Assembly: GCA_964598535.1 (NCBI GenBank)
Contig: CAZRCI010000008.1
Span: forward strand, 92,633-156,632
Direction: 5' to 3'
Origin: JALHMI01 sp964598535
GTDB lineage: Bacteria > Planctomycetota > Planctomycetia > Pirellulales > PALSA-1355
Length of the DNA: 64,000 bases
Shown in pieces: positions 50,976-59,846 of the stretch. Numbering within the stretch: position 1 is the stretch's first letter; each line of letters begins with the position of its first letter. The notes beneath the pieces are model-generated. The model searched no databases. It was not told where the DNA came from and saw nothing but the letters and a program-made list of their open reading frames with translations. Position numbers and translations under genes: made by a program.

Positions 50976-51943
50976 AAGTCGCTCAGCTTCTAGAACGGCG
51001 GCGTGTTGGTTGGTCCGAACTAGAGACAATGTGCCGGGAACTAGAAAAGGGACGCGGCCGCAAGCTGGGAGTTGCTGGCGTGCTGAAGTTTGCCAAATCC
51101 TATCGGAGCGCATGCGCAGATCTGGCGCTGGCCGACGCCTATCAACTGCCGCCGCATACCGTGCAGTATTTGCACGAATTGGTCGGGCGGGCTCACAACC
51201 AGCTCTATCGTAGCAGGTTGTTTCAGTGGCGCACCTGGGCGCACGAAATGTTCACGCGCGTGCCCACGCGTATTCTCTTCGATAAAGCCGTTTGGCTCGC
51301 CTTCGCCATTTTTTGGGGAATCTTCTTCGCGGCGATGGGGCTGGGGTATACGTCGCGCGAGTTCTGCGTGCAGGTGATTGGCGAGGCGTCGATGGACACC
51401 TTCGTCGACAACTTCTCCAAGCCAATCGACGGGCGAGACTTTGAATCGTCTTCCTTCATGGGCGGGTTCTACGTCTACAACAATGCCAGCATCGGCTTGC
51501 AGTGCTTCGCGGCGGGGTTGCTGCTGGGAGTGGGAGGACTGCTGATTACGGTCTCCAACGCCCTGCAGTTGGGCACGGTCTTCGGCTACATGTTCACAAC
51601 CACCAGCCGCGATAATTTTGTCGAATTCGTTACCGCTCATGGCCCTTTCGAACTCACGGCCATCGTGCTCTCGGCGGGCGCCGGGATGCGACTAGGTTTT
51701 TCGATCGTGGCGACCGATGGATTGTCGCGCATGGCATCCTTACGGCGGGCGGTTGAGCGAGCGATGCCCACCGCCGCGGCGGCCGTCTCGTTGTTTTGCC
51801 TGGCCGCGGTGATCGAAGGGTTCCTTTCTCCGTCCGGCGCTCCGTACGCGCTGAAGGCCGGCGTCGCGCTGCTCAGCACCGCCATCCTGTTCTTTTATAT
51901 CGTCGTGCTGGGGTTGCGGGGGAGAATTGCCGATGCGAATTGA
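50972..51943 (+). CDS. Stage II sporulation protein M (SpoIIM)-like membrane protein
   Basis: Protein of 323 residues. A cytoplasmic helical N-terminus (about 1-95; LLERRRVGWSELETMCRELEKG) is followed by five or so membrane segments with the SpoIIM/DUF95 pattern, including the asparagine-bearing helix FYVYNNASIGLQCFAAGLLLGVGGLLITVSN and FVTAHGPFELTAIVLSAGAGMRLG. No sporulation is implied. In this genomic setting SpoIIM-like proteins accompany RDD and MoxR/DUF58 genes. The start is the ATG at 50972, overlapping the previous stop. Confidence 0.85.
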   Translation: MKVAQLLERRRVGWSELETMCRELEKGRGRKLGVAGVLKFAKSYRSACADLALADAYQLPPHTVQYLHELVGRAHNQLYRSRLFQWRTWAHEMFTRVPTRILFDKAVWLAFAIFWGIFFAAMGLGYTSREFCVQVIGEASMDTFVDNFSKPIDGRDFESSSFMGGFYVYNNASIGLQCFAAGLLLGVGGLLITVSNALQLGTVFGYMFTTTSRDNFVEFVTAHGPFELTAIVLSAGAGMRLGFSIVATDGLSRMASLRRAVERAMPTAAAAVSLFCLAAVIEGFLSPSGAPYALKAGVALLSTAILFFYIVVLGLRGRIADAN

Positions 51944-52742
51944 TCACACCCGAGTCGCCATTCGCGAGAGAACCTGGCTCGACAATTTGGACCTGGCAAT
52001 GCACTTCTTCCGCGTGAACTTTCGGAGTTGCCTGGGCGCGGCGGTGGCGGGGGCGACGCCTTTCATCTTGATCAATAGCTGGGTGTTGAGCGTCACGTTC
52101 GAGACCGGTCTCAGCGAGCAAGTCCAGTTCGAGATGATCTACCTGAGCACGCTGCTGGTGATGGTCGAAGCGCCGCTCGCGACCGCGCCGCTCACGCTGC
52201 TGCTAGGGCAGGTCATGTTTGTCGAACGCGCGAACCGGCGCAAGATTGGGAACGATTTACTGGCCAGTTTGCCGCAGATGATCTTGTTTCAAGTGCTGCT
52301 GCGAACCATGCTCGTGGTTCCGCTGTTCACGCTCATTCTGCCCTACGGCATGTGGCCCTATCTGAACGAGATCATTCTCCTCGAGCGAACTCCGTTGCTC
52401 GGACGAGAGGGCCAGCTTTCCACCCAGAAGCGAAGTTCGATTGTGCATCGGGGGGGCGGCGGCGAGAATATCGTGCGCGCGGCGGTAGCGGCCATCCTTT
52501 CAGCCCTGTTGGCGATCGCCCTCTGGACCGCCAGCCGCATTCTGTTGGATATGCTGTTCGGGCTGGAATTGGGGCTCGGCGGACAGGCTTTGCTCGTGCA
52601 GGTCATTTTGTGGTCGGTTGCCGCCTTTTTTACCGTGGCACGATTTCTTTCTTATCTTGATCAACGTATTCGCAACGAAGGCTGGGAGGTCGAGCTGGCG
52701 CTGCGCGCCCAGCGGCAACGTTTGTTGAGGCATGCCGTATGA
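51933..52742 (+). CDS. Uncharacterised membrane protein of the MoxR/DUF58 operon
   Basis: Protein of 269 residues with four or five hydrophobic segments (near 35-55, 65-90, 110-135, 180-205 and 215-235). The soluble stretch around 145-170 is polar with a Gly run (HRGGGGEN). I do not recognise a named family. It overlaps both neighbours by a few bases, so it is translationally coupled and likely belongs to the same membrane complex. The N-terminal segment TWLDNLDLAMHFFRVNFRS is amphipathic. Start ATG 51933 lies inside the end of the SpoIIM-like gene. Confidence 0.72.
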   Translation: MRIDHTRVAIRERTWLDNLDLAMHFFRVNFRSCLGAAVAGATPFILINSWVLSVTFETGLSEQVQFEMIYLSTLLVMVEAPLATAPLTLLLGQVMFVERANRRKIGNDLLASLPQMILFQVLLRTMLVVPLFTLILPYGMWPYLNEIILLERTPLLGREGQLSTQKRSSIVHRGGGGENIVRAAVAAILSALLAIALWTASRILLDMLFGLELGLGGQALLVQVILWSVAAFFTVARFLSYLDQRIRNEGWEVELALRAQRQRLLRHAV

Positions 52743-53449
52743 CGCCTTGCCCCAGAAAGTGCATGTGCCTGCTTGTCGCGCCCTTGCTAGTGCTGTTGGT
52801 GAACCTCGGTGGCCATGCTGCCCTCGCGCAACCGCCGGATCCGATCGAGTCGGCCCGCGATTCGCTCGGATCGGGCTCGAATCCGTGGTACGACGTCGAG
52901 CACGACTCGCTACGGCGCATCGAAATTCGCGATGTCGAACGGCGGCCGCTGGGGCTTGGCTGGCTGTTCAAGTGGCTTGTCTATCTGGGCTTAGCGCTCA
53001 TGATTGCGGCGATCGTGTATTTGTTGATTCGATTCGTTATGGAACAGGCGCAAGCGAGGCGATCGATTCCCGAGGCCCAGCCATCGGCTCCGCTAGTTGA
53101 GGAGGCCGAGGCGCTGCCGTTTTTGGCGGAGCGTCCTCGCGATAACTTGTTGGGCCAGGCACAGCGGCATTACGAACAGGGGAACTACAGCGAGGCAATT
53201 ATCTATCTGTTCAGCTACGAACTGATCGAGCTGGATAAGCATGCCCGTATTCATTTGGCCAAGGGGAAGACCAACCGCCAGTACCTGCGCGAGCTGAGGG
53301 ATCTTGCGCCCTTGCAAGCGATGCTCGAACGAACGTTACATGCATTCGAAGGGGTGTTTTTTGGCTCGCGCGAGTTGGATCGCAAGAGTTTTGAAGCGTG
53401 TTGGCGGGAACTGCCTCGGTTCCAGGCCCAACTGCGAGGCGCGACATGA
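52739..53449 (+). CDS. DUF4129 domain protein
   Basis: Protein of 236 residues with a signal peptide or anchor (about 8-30), a short extracytoplasmic part and a second membrane helix (about 78-105). The C-terminal DUF4129 domain (about 135-230) contains QGNYSEAIIYLFSYELIELDKHARIHLAKGKTNRQYLREL and FEGVFFGSRELDRKSFEACW. DUF4129 recurs beside MoxR, DUF58 and transglutaminase genes. ATGA overlaps occur at both ends. Confidence 0.83.
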   Translation: MTPCPRKCMCLLVAPLLVLLVNLGGHAALAQPPDPIESARDSLGSGSNPWYDVEHDSLRRIEIRDVERRPLGLGWLFKWLVYLGLALMIAAIVYLLIRFVMEQAQARRSIPEAQPSAPLVEEAEALPFLAERPRDNLLGQAQRHYEQGNYSEAIIYLFSYELIELDKHARIHLAKGKTNRQYLRELRDLAPLQAMLERTLHAFEGVFFGSRELDRKSFEACWRELPRFQAQLRGAT

Positions 53450-54567
53450 CCTCGCTTCGTCTCATGGCGGGCCTGCTGTTACTGGTCGTCTGCTCGGGAT
53501 GCGCCGTCGAGCATCTCGAAAGAGCTTACGGCCGCCATCGGGTGCCGGGAGCGGCCGGCAGCGTGAATGGCACGGATGTGTTTGCCGCGATGTTTGAAGA
53601 TGCCGGGCACGAAGTCTACTTTCGCCGTACGCTCGTAACTAGCCACATGAAGGCCGCGGACATCGTGGTCTGGTTTCCTGACGATCGCTTGGCCCCCAGC
53701 CAAAAGGTATGTAACTGGTTTGAGGAGTGGCTGTCTGAAGAGCCCGATCGAACGTTGATCGTTGTCGGGCGAGATTTCGATGCCGAGCCGCAGTATTGGG
53801 AGTTTCATTTTAGCCAGCAGGCCAGCGGCAAACCTTCGAACGAGCGTGGCGAAGCATCTCGAAGACAGGGCAAGGACCAGCCGCCAAGCCGCCAACGCTC
53901 TCCCGACAAGGGCGGTGCGAAGAAGAACGGCGATTCGGACGAAACGCAAACGCACGAGTGTCCGTGGTTTGTCTATGAGTCCGGAGACAAAACGACGATC
54001 CGCGACTTGTCCGGACCAGGGGCTCGAAATGTTGAAGCATCGCAAACACGGATTGAGCTTCAAACTCGCCTGGTTCCCAAGAAGCACACCGAAGTGCTGC
54101 TCAATAGCGAAGCCGGGCCGCTCGTGTCGCGCATGACAACCCCCGCCTGGAATGGCGGCCAGATCGTTTTTGTGGCGAATGGTTCGTTCTTGCTGAATCT
54201 TACGCTGATCAACCACGAGCATCGCAAACTTGCTGGCAAGTTGGTGGCTGCCGTGGGGCGGAACGCGAAGGTTGTTTTCTTGGAAAGCAGGGAGGGTGGC
54301 CCTCCGATCGATCCTCCACCGACGGACAGTTCGCTCTGGACGCTGTTCAAAGGGTGGCCGCTAGGCCCTATCCTCTTGCAATTGGCCGTGGCCGGCACCA
54401 TCTTTTGTTTTGCCCGTTGGCCGATATTCGGTCGGGCGAAGCAGCCACCGTCGCCGCCAATGACCGATTTCTCGGCACATGTTGCCGCCGTCGGCGAATT
54501 GCTGACCAAGACGCGTTCGCAACCGCCGGCCGGCGCCCCCCCCGGGTCCCCCCTCTGCGATACTTGA
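53446..54567 (+). CDS. DUF4350 domain protein, C-terminus probably frameshifted
   Basis: As written, 373 residues. The N-terminus LLLVVCSGC is a lipobox-like signal. The DUF4350 core (about 35-290) includes NGTDVFAAMFEDAGHEVYFRR, IVVWFPDDR and a polar low-complexity insert rich in Lys/Asp/Ser (about 130-170). A C-terminal membrane helix (about 310-330) is followed by a short tail ending after runs of eight C (54536-54543) and six C (54548-54553). One missing C would continue the frame to a TGA at 54627-54629, forming a TGATG overlap with moxR like the other tight junctions in this operon. The alternative tail ends SKDVTGYLNTKGQEKD. A sequencing error or slippage is suspected. Confidence 0.75.
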   Translation: MTSLRLMAGLLLLVVCSGCAVEHLERAYGRHRVPGAAGSVNGTDVFAAMFEDAGHEVYFRRTLVTSHMKAADIVVWFPDDRLAPSQKVCNWFEEWLSEEPDRTLIVVGRDFDAEPQYWEFHFSQQASGKPSNERGEASRRQGKDQPPSRQRSPDKGGAKKNGDSDETQTHECPWFVYESGDKTTIRDLSGPGARNVEASQTRIELQTRLVPKKHTEVLLNSEAGPLVSRMTTPAWNGGQIVFVANGSFLLNLTLINHEHRKLAGKLVAAVGRNAKVVFLESREGGPPIDPPPTDSSLWTLFKGWPLGPILLQLAVAGTIFCFARWPIFGRAKQPPSPPMTDFSAHVAAVGELLTKTRSQPPAGAPPGSPLCDT

Positions 54568-54628
54568 GGAGCGGGGCAAGTAAGGACGTGACGGGTTATC
54601 TCAATACGAAAGGTCAAGAGAAAGACTG

Positions 54629-55693
54629 ATGGAAGACCACCCCAGTTCACAGCCGCCTCGGCCGTTTTCTTCGGCGTTGTCGGGTAGCCAGCCGGCCGCA
54701 GCGTTCACGGCTTCTCGGGGGAGGCTCAGCCCCCAGGCGATGGCCCGCATCAAATCGCTCTACGATCGTGTCGTAGGCGAGGTCGCGAAGATCTATGTCG
54801 GTCAGGACGAGCTTGTTCTGGGCACGCTTGTGGCATTGTTTTCCAGCGGACATGTGCTCATCGAGAGCGTGCCGGGATTGGGAAAGACGCTCTTCGTTCG
54901 CGTGTTAGGGCACGTCCTCGGGTGTCAGTTTGGTCGCATCCAGTTCACGGCCGATCTGATGCCGTCGGACATCACGGGCGCGCCGATTTTCGATATGAAG
55001 CAGCAGGAGTTCCGCTTTCGACCTGGTCCGGTGTTCACCCAATTGTTGCTAGCCGACGAGATCAACCGCTCGCCGGCCAAGACCCATGCCGCTCTGTTGG
55101 AGATCATGCAGGAGTACCATGTCACGATCGAGCGCGCGACCCACAAGCTCAAACGCCCTTTTTTGGTGCTGGCCACGCAAAATCCGATCGAATCAGAAGG
55201 TACCTACAACCTACCCGAGGCGCAACTCGATCGCTTCATGTTCAAGATTGTGGCCAACTATCCGTCGGCGGACGAAGAGTTGACGATTCTCAAACAGCAC
55301 GGCCAGCAGCAGGACCTCGACGCGAAGCTCTCAGCGCTTCTGCAAACGGTCACCTCGCCCGAAGAGATCGTCGAGATCACGCAGCTCACTGGGGGAATAC
55401 ACGTTGAAGATCGCGTGTTCGACTATATCAATAAGATTGTGCGATTGACGCGGGAATGGCCGCAATTTCATCTGGGCGCCTCGCCGCGCGCCGGCATAGC
55501 GCTCGTGCAGGGATCGCGAACGATAGCCGCCTTTCGCGGGCGCGACTTTGTTGTACCAGACGATGTTGCCGACCTGGTCTTGCCGGCCTTGCGGCACCGC
55601 GTGGTGCTGTCTCCCGAAGCGGAAGTCGAGGGCCAATCGACCGACGAACAGCTCCGCGAGTTATTGCGGAGCATTGAGGTGCCGCGGCTGTGA
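54629..55693 (+). CDS. MoxR-type AAA+ ATPase
   Basis: ATPase of 354 residues, with Walker A ESVPGLGKT (79-87), Walker B LLLADEINR (139-147) and the sensor region LATQNPIESEGTYNLPEAQLDRF. The C-terminal lid domain contains GASPRAGIALVQGSRTIAAFRGRDFVVPDDV, typical of MoxR. MoxR ATPases act as chaperones that mature or activate partner protein complexes, commonly with DUF58/VWA proteins. The next gene encodes such a DUF58 protein and overlaps it by 4 bp (GTGA). Confidence 0.93.
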   Translation: MEDHPSSQPPRPFSSALSGSQPAAAFTASRGRLSPQAMARIKSLYDRVVGEVAKIYVGQDELVLGTLVALFSSGHVLIESVPGLGKTLFVRVLGHVLGCQFGRIQFTADLMPSDITGAPIFDMKQQEFRFRPGPVFTQLLLADEINRSPAKTHAALLEIMQEYHVTIERATHKLKRPFLVLATQNPIESEGTYNLPEAQLDRFMFKIVANYPSADEELTILKQHGQQQDLDAKLSALLQTVTSPEEIVEITQLTGGIHVEDRVFDYINKIVRLTREWPQFHLGASPRAGIALVQGSRTIAAFRGRDFVVPDDVADLVLPALRHRVVLSPEAEVEGQSTDEQLRELLRSIEVPRL

Positions 55694-57126
55694 ATCCTCT
55701 GGCGTTGCTACTGCTGCTGCCACTTGCGCTGTTGGGCCTGGGCCGTTCGCTGGCGATTTATCCGCGGCTGCCGGCCGTGTGGTTGGCCCTGACGCCGGCC
55801 GCTGTTTCGATTCCAGTGTTGCTGGGGGCGGCCTTTGTGCCGCCTTTGGCTGCGATCGATGCCGCGGTGGCGCCCTATGTGGGCGACTTACTCGTGCTGA
55901 CGTTGATTGTGTTCAACGGGGGATTCACTCTGCTGTTGCTGGCCGATCTCGTCTCGCTGCCGCCCGTTTCGTCGTTCGAGGCGACTCGCGAATTACCGCG
56001 CGTGGCATCGCTGCAAACGCCGCATTCGGTGAAGCTCACGATTGCAAATCGTGCTCAGCGTCCGGTGCGCGTCGAAATACGCGACGATTTTCCGGACGAG
56101 TGCGAAGTCGATCACGAGCAATTCTCGGTCCACTTACCCCCACGTAGCCGAAGATCGGTTACGTATCACCTCTCGGCACAGCGGCGCGGGGCGTTCACGC
56201 TTGAGTGGATCTACCTTCGTCTCACGAGTGGGCTGGGGCTGTGGCAACGCAATTTGCGGGTTCCGGCCGAGAGCCTGCTGCACGTTTATCCTGACATGCG
56301 GCAGATGCGCAAATATGCCGTACTGGCTCGAGTCGATCGGCTGAACCTGGTGGGGATGCGACGAACTCGACGAATCGGGCAGGACAACGAGTTCGAGCGA
56401 CTGCGCGACTACACGCTGGACGATAACTACAAGCACATCGATTGGCGGTCGACTGCTCGCCGCGGCAAGCTCACGGTCAAGGACTTTCAGGCAAACCAGA
56501 GCCAGCGCGTGATTTTTCTGGTCGATTGCGGACGGATGATGACGAACGTGGCGGGGGGCATCAGCTTGCTCGATCATGCCCTGAATGCCGCTTTGATGTT
56601 AAGCTACGTGGTACTCAACAAGGGCGATTCGGTCGGCCTCATCTGCTTTGCCGAGGAAGTGCAAGCCTATGTCCCTCCGCGCGGCGGCATGAATCAGATG
56701 AACCGCCTGCTGCACGCCTCGTTCGATCGCTTTCCACGGTTGGTCGAGTCTCGCTACGACGAGGCTTTTATGTATCTCAATGCTCGATGCCGAAAAAGAG
56801 CTCTGGTGGTTCTGATCACGAACGTGATCGACGAGGTGAATTCCCGGCAGATTGAGAGCTATCTTACGAGTTTGACGGGGCGTCACCTGCCGCTGGCGGT
56901 GCTGCTTCGCGACCATGCGATCTTCGATGCCGCCGAAGCGTCTGCCGCGGTAGGGACTCGCGATGCGTTTCAGGCATTGGCCGCTCGCGACATTGTGAAT
57001 TGGCGTAGCGGGGTACTCCGCGATATGGAGTCGCGCGGCGTGCTTTCGCTGGATGTTTTTCCCGAGCAAATGACAGCCCCGCTCGTGAATCGATATTTGG
57101 AAGTGAAGGCCCGGCATTTGCTATGA
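55690..57126 (+). CDS. DUF58 domain protein (VWA-like)
   Basis: Protein of 478 residues, last gene of the operon, starting with GTG inside the moxR stop. Two N-terminal membrane helices (about 1-25 and 65-95) precede a beta-rich region (about 100-200). The DUF58 core is DNEFERLRDYTLDDNYKHIDWRSTARRG, followed by a VWA-like domain with VIFLVDCGRMM, a DxGxx variant of the metal-binding DxSxS, and later ALVVLITNVIDE. It is expected to sit on the membrane and work with MoxR. Confidence 0.88.
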   Translation: MNPLALLLLLPLALLGLGRSLAIYPRLPAVWLALTPAAVSIPVLLGAAFVPPLAAIDAAVAPYVGDLLVLTLIVFNGGFTLLLLADLVSLPPVSSFEATRELPRVASLQTPHSVKLTIANRAQRPVRVEIRDDFPDECEVDHEQFSVHLPPRSRRSVTYHLSAQRRGAFTLEWIYLRLTSGLGLWQRNLRVPAESLLHVYPDMRQMRKYAVLARVDRLNLVGMRRTRRIGQDNEFERLRDYTLDDNYKHIDWRSTARRGKLTVKDFQANQSQRVIFLVDCGRMMTNVAGGISLLDHALNAALMLSYVVLNKGDSVGLICFAEEVQAYVPPRGGMNQMNRLLHASFDRFPRLVESRYDEAFMYLNARCRKRALVVLITNVIDEVNSRQIESYLTSLTGRHLPLAVLLRDHAIFDAAEASAAVGTRDAFQALAARDIVNWRSGVLRDMESRGVLSLDVFPEQMTAPLVNRYLEVKARHLL

Positions 57127-57197
57127 GCCTTGCCCGCCGGCATGCGCCCCTTCCGGTATGTACTAGGAGCCTTGCGCGGGCGATCGCCGCGATTCGC

Positions 57198-58034
57198 TCA
57201 GTACTTCAGGATGCACCAGAGCGCGCGAAATCCGTCGCGCCAGCCAATTTTTTTTCCCTGAGCATACGTACGTCCCGAGTAGCTGATCGGCCGCTCGTAG
57301 ATACGCACCCCCGGAAGCCGAGCGAGCTTCGCCGTCAGCTCAGGCTCGATGCCGAACCGCTTTTCTTGGAGCGTTGGCGCGATTTGTTGGATGATCTCGC
57401 GGCGAAACATTTTGTAGCAGGTCTCGATGTCCGTCAGATTCAGATTCGTGAAAATGTTCGACAGGAGCGTGATCAGCTTGTTTCCTGCCGAGTGCCAAAA
57501 GTACAGCACGCGATGGTTGTCTCCCACAAACCGACTGCCAAACACGACGTCGGCATGACCCTCGATAATCGGCTGCAAGAGCCTGGTGTATTCTGCGGGG
57601 TCGTACTCCAGGTCGGCATCCTGCACGATCACGACGTCGCCCTTGGCCTTCAGAAAGCCCGTCTTGAGAGCCGCCCCTTTGCCGCGGTTCTCCGGATGTA
57701 GAAGGAGCGTCACGTCCGCGGCGTCTCGATACAACGCCAGGCGATCTGGGGTGCCGTCGGTGCTGCCATCGTCGACGATCACCAATTCGCAGGGAACGCC
57801 ACACGAGCGCACCTTGCTGATCACCTCGTCGACGGTGTGCACCTCATTGTAGACGGGAATCACCACGGAGAGCAGGAAGTCCTCGGGCAGCAGGTAGATT
57901 CCCAACCGACGGCAGACGGCTGGCCCCAGCAAGCGTTCGAGCTCGGCATGGCGTTCCGCCGCATGCGCGCTGCAATGCGCATGGGTTTGCTCGATGGCAG
58001 GTGGTTCGCGGTTCTCACAGCTAGCATCAGACAC
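57198..58034 (-). CDS. Glycosyltransferase family 2, polyprenyl-phosphate sugar synthase type
   Basis: Protein of 278 residues. An N-terminal extension of about 50 residues, rich in His, Cys and charged residues, precedes the GT-A domain. SVVIPVYNEVHTVDEVI, IVDDGSTDGT (87-96), ENRGKGAALKTGF and the metal-binding VQDADLEYDP (about 137-146) are GT2 signatures of the DPM1/Alg5 subgroup. No C-terminal membrane helices are present. It likely makes a polyprenyl-phosphate-linked sugar at the inner membrane; the sugar is not predictable. It converges with the DUF58 gene. Confidence 0.87.
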   Translation of the reverse strand: MSDASCENREPPAIEQTHAHCSAHAAERHAELERLLGPAVCRRLGIYLLPEDFLLSVVIPVYNEVHTVDEVISKVRSCGVPCELVIVDDGSTDGTPDRLALYRDAADVTLLLHPENRGKGAALKTGFLKAKGDVVIVQDADLEYDPAEYTRLLQPIIEGHADVVFGSRFVGDNHRVLYFWHSAGNKLITLLSNIFTNLNLTDIETCYKMFRREIIQQIAPTLQEKRFGIEPELTAKLARLPGVRIYERPISYSGRTYAQGKKIGWRDGFRALWCILKY

Positions 58035-58842
58035 GGCAATACCATGCAGGACGCGAAAACATCACACTTGAATCGTAAGTCATGGTGTGCTTGCGAATCA
58101 AGCACGCCGTGCGGGTCATCCCTCGTGACACGCCAAATCATCGGAAAAAATCGAGAAAATCAGGCAAGCCCCAAAAGGAAGCGTTGGTGGTCGTGATGGG
58201 TTTCGAGCGTCGCGTCAAGCGAGTGTGTGCGCATTTTTTTCAGGAAGTGCAAGCAAAATCTTGTGCCCAAAATTTGCGCGCAGAATTGTTGCTTGACAAT
58301 TTCCAACACGAACGCAAAATGTGTCTCTGTTTGACGGTTAGCGACTTGCATGTGAATCGAACGTGCATCGTATTCTCGATGCCTTGCGGCGGCCTTTCGG
58401 AATCCTCATCCAGTAGGCTGTCATATACATAAAGTTGGGCGGTGCGTCGCTCAGTACGTCGTATGTCGCCTTGCGCGTCTGGTTCGATTTATCCAGTCAC
58501 GCGCATGCAGGCACTCGATGGTTGGCTGAACGATCTCATGGCCTGCTCATGCGGTTCGTCTCCCGTCGCGGTCGTTCGGCCTATACGAGCGATCTCAGTT
58601 ATTGAGCAATGCAGCTTGGGGGGCGACGACTGCAAGGATCGACAGTCGGCGACTTCAATCGCGGAACGGATGCCCCCCCTGGGTTTTTGCATTTCTGCCT
58701 CGCGCGGCCAATTCCCGGCTCGCGGTTTTTGCGGTATCGGATGGCGTCGGCCGCTTTCCGGGCCATGCTCCGGCCGCGCTGCTGGCATAGAATGTAAGAC
58801 GGTCACGATCGCAATTCCGTTCGTCAAACGGTCAGTCGCCCT
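58035..58842. other. Long intergenic region, no gene recognised
   Basis: 808 bp between the divergent GT2 and folK genes, more AT-rich around 58150-58350 than its surroundings. A TTGACA at 58293-58298 followed after 16 bases by CAAAAT is a possible plus-strand promoter without an obvious gene after it. TAGAAT at 58788-58793 could be a -10 element for folK, but no matching -35 is seen. Open frames here show neither ribosome sites nor known motifs. A small RNA cannot be excluded. Confidence 0.4.
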
Positions 58843-59832
58843 ATGCCGCGCCGCGCTCTCATTGCCTTGGGGACCAATTTGGGAAACCGCCCGGAGACGT
58901 TTGCTCGGGCGATCGAGCAACTTGCCCCTCGGGCAGTCGCCGAGCAGCTCCACGTCAGCCGATATTACGAGACTGCGCCGGCCGGGGGGCCTCCCGGTCA
59001 GCCCGCATTTCTGAACGCTGCCGTTTCGTTCGAAACCTCGCTCGCCCCCAGCGAACTGCTCGCGTTGCTTCGTCAGATTGAGAGCGACCTGGGACGCGTG
59101 CGCGTTGAGCGCTGGGGGGTGAGAGCGATCGATCTCGATATTTTGCTCATCGACGATCACGACGTGGGGCCGATGATCGTCGCCTCCGCGGAGTTGGAAG
59201 TTCCGCACCCGCGAATGGCGTTTCGCCGCTTTGCGCTGGAGCCGGCGGCGGACGTGGCGCCGGCCATGCGGCATCCCGTGTTTCAGAAAAGTGTGAGGGA
59301 ACTGCTCGATAACCTGAATACGTCCCCCCAGCTCGTGGTCCTGCTCGGCGGCACGCCCCGTCAGCGGGACGAGCTAGCACGCGCCGTCGCGGCCACTCGC
59401 GACGACACTGTCTGGCTGGGAGACTTCACCGCCCGAGCCGATTCATCTGGCCGCAGCGCAGCAGCATCGCTAGAATTCCCAGGGCCCGCGGTTGAGCGGA
59501 TCGCGGCGGCGGGCGAGTTTGCCAAGGAATGGGTTCTGGCTGGCTTCGATGCCGGTCTGCCGGCGAATTGGCAGGACTTGGCCCCCTGGCCGGCGGCATT
59601 TTCACGACCCCGGTTGGTGGCCCTGTTGGACGACTGGTCAGCGTTCGTAGGAGAACATCAGGGGCTCGAAAAAACGCATCAAAACGCCGGCTTGAGCGAT
59701 GCCGATGTCTCGCGCATCCAGGCACTGCGCTACGCCCTCAGGCCGGGACCGGCTCCCGTATTGTGTGTCGGTCACGATAACTTTCAGGCACAACGCAACG
59801 AACTGCAGGCGGCGCTCGTCGCGATGCGGTAA
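58843..59832 (+). CDS. folK: 2-amino-4-hydroxy-6-hydroxymethyldihydropteridine pyrophosphokinase with a C-terminal extension
   Basis: HPPK domain at residues 1-160: ALIALGTNLGNRPETFARAI, VSRYYETAPAGGPPGQPAFLNAAV, and ERWGVRAIDLDILLID with the magnesium-binding Asp pair. It transfers pyrophosphate to the pterin in folate synthesis. The protein has 329 residues, about twice a normal FolK. The extra part (about 165-329) starts LVVLLGGTPRQRDELARAV, resembling a degenerate nucleotide-binding strand-loop-helix, and continues with no recognised domain. panC follows 14 bp later; both genes serve cofactor synthesis. Confidence 0.88.
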   Translation: MPRRALIALGTNLGNRPETFARAIEQLAPRAVAEQLHVSRYYETAPAGGPPGQPAFLNAAVSFETSLAPSELLALLRQIESDLGRVRVERWGVRAIDLDILLIDDHDVGPMIVASAELEVPHPRMAFRRFALEPAADVAPAMRHPVFQKSVRELLDNLNTSPQLVVLLGGTPRQRDELARAVAATRDDTVWLGDFTARADSSGRSAAASLEFPGPAVERIAAAGEFAKEWVLAGFDAGLPANWQDLAPWPAAFSRPRLVALLDDWSAFVGEHQGLEKTHQNAGLSDADVSRIQALRYALRPGPAPVLCVGHDNFQAQRNELQAALVAMR

Positions 59833-59846
59833 CAGCGAATCATTTC

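Noticed and set aside
57127..57197. Terminator between the convergent DUF58 and GT2 genes
   Set aside because: Only a short GGCGATCGCC palindrome is visible with no T-run; insufficient evidence.
58082..58432. Open frame of 116 codons in the gap before folK
   Set aside because: No ribosome site and an amino acid composition with many Cys, Arg and Ser in no pattern; not convincing as a gene.
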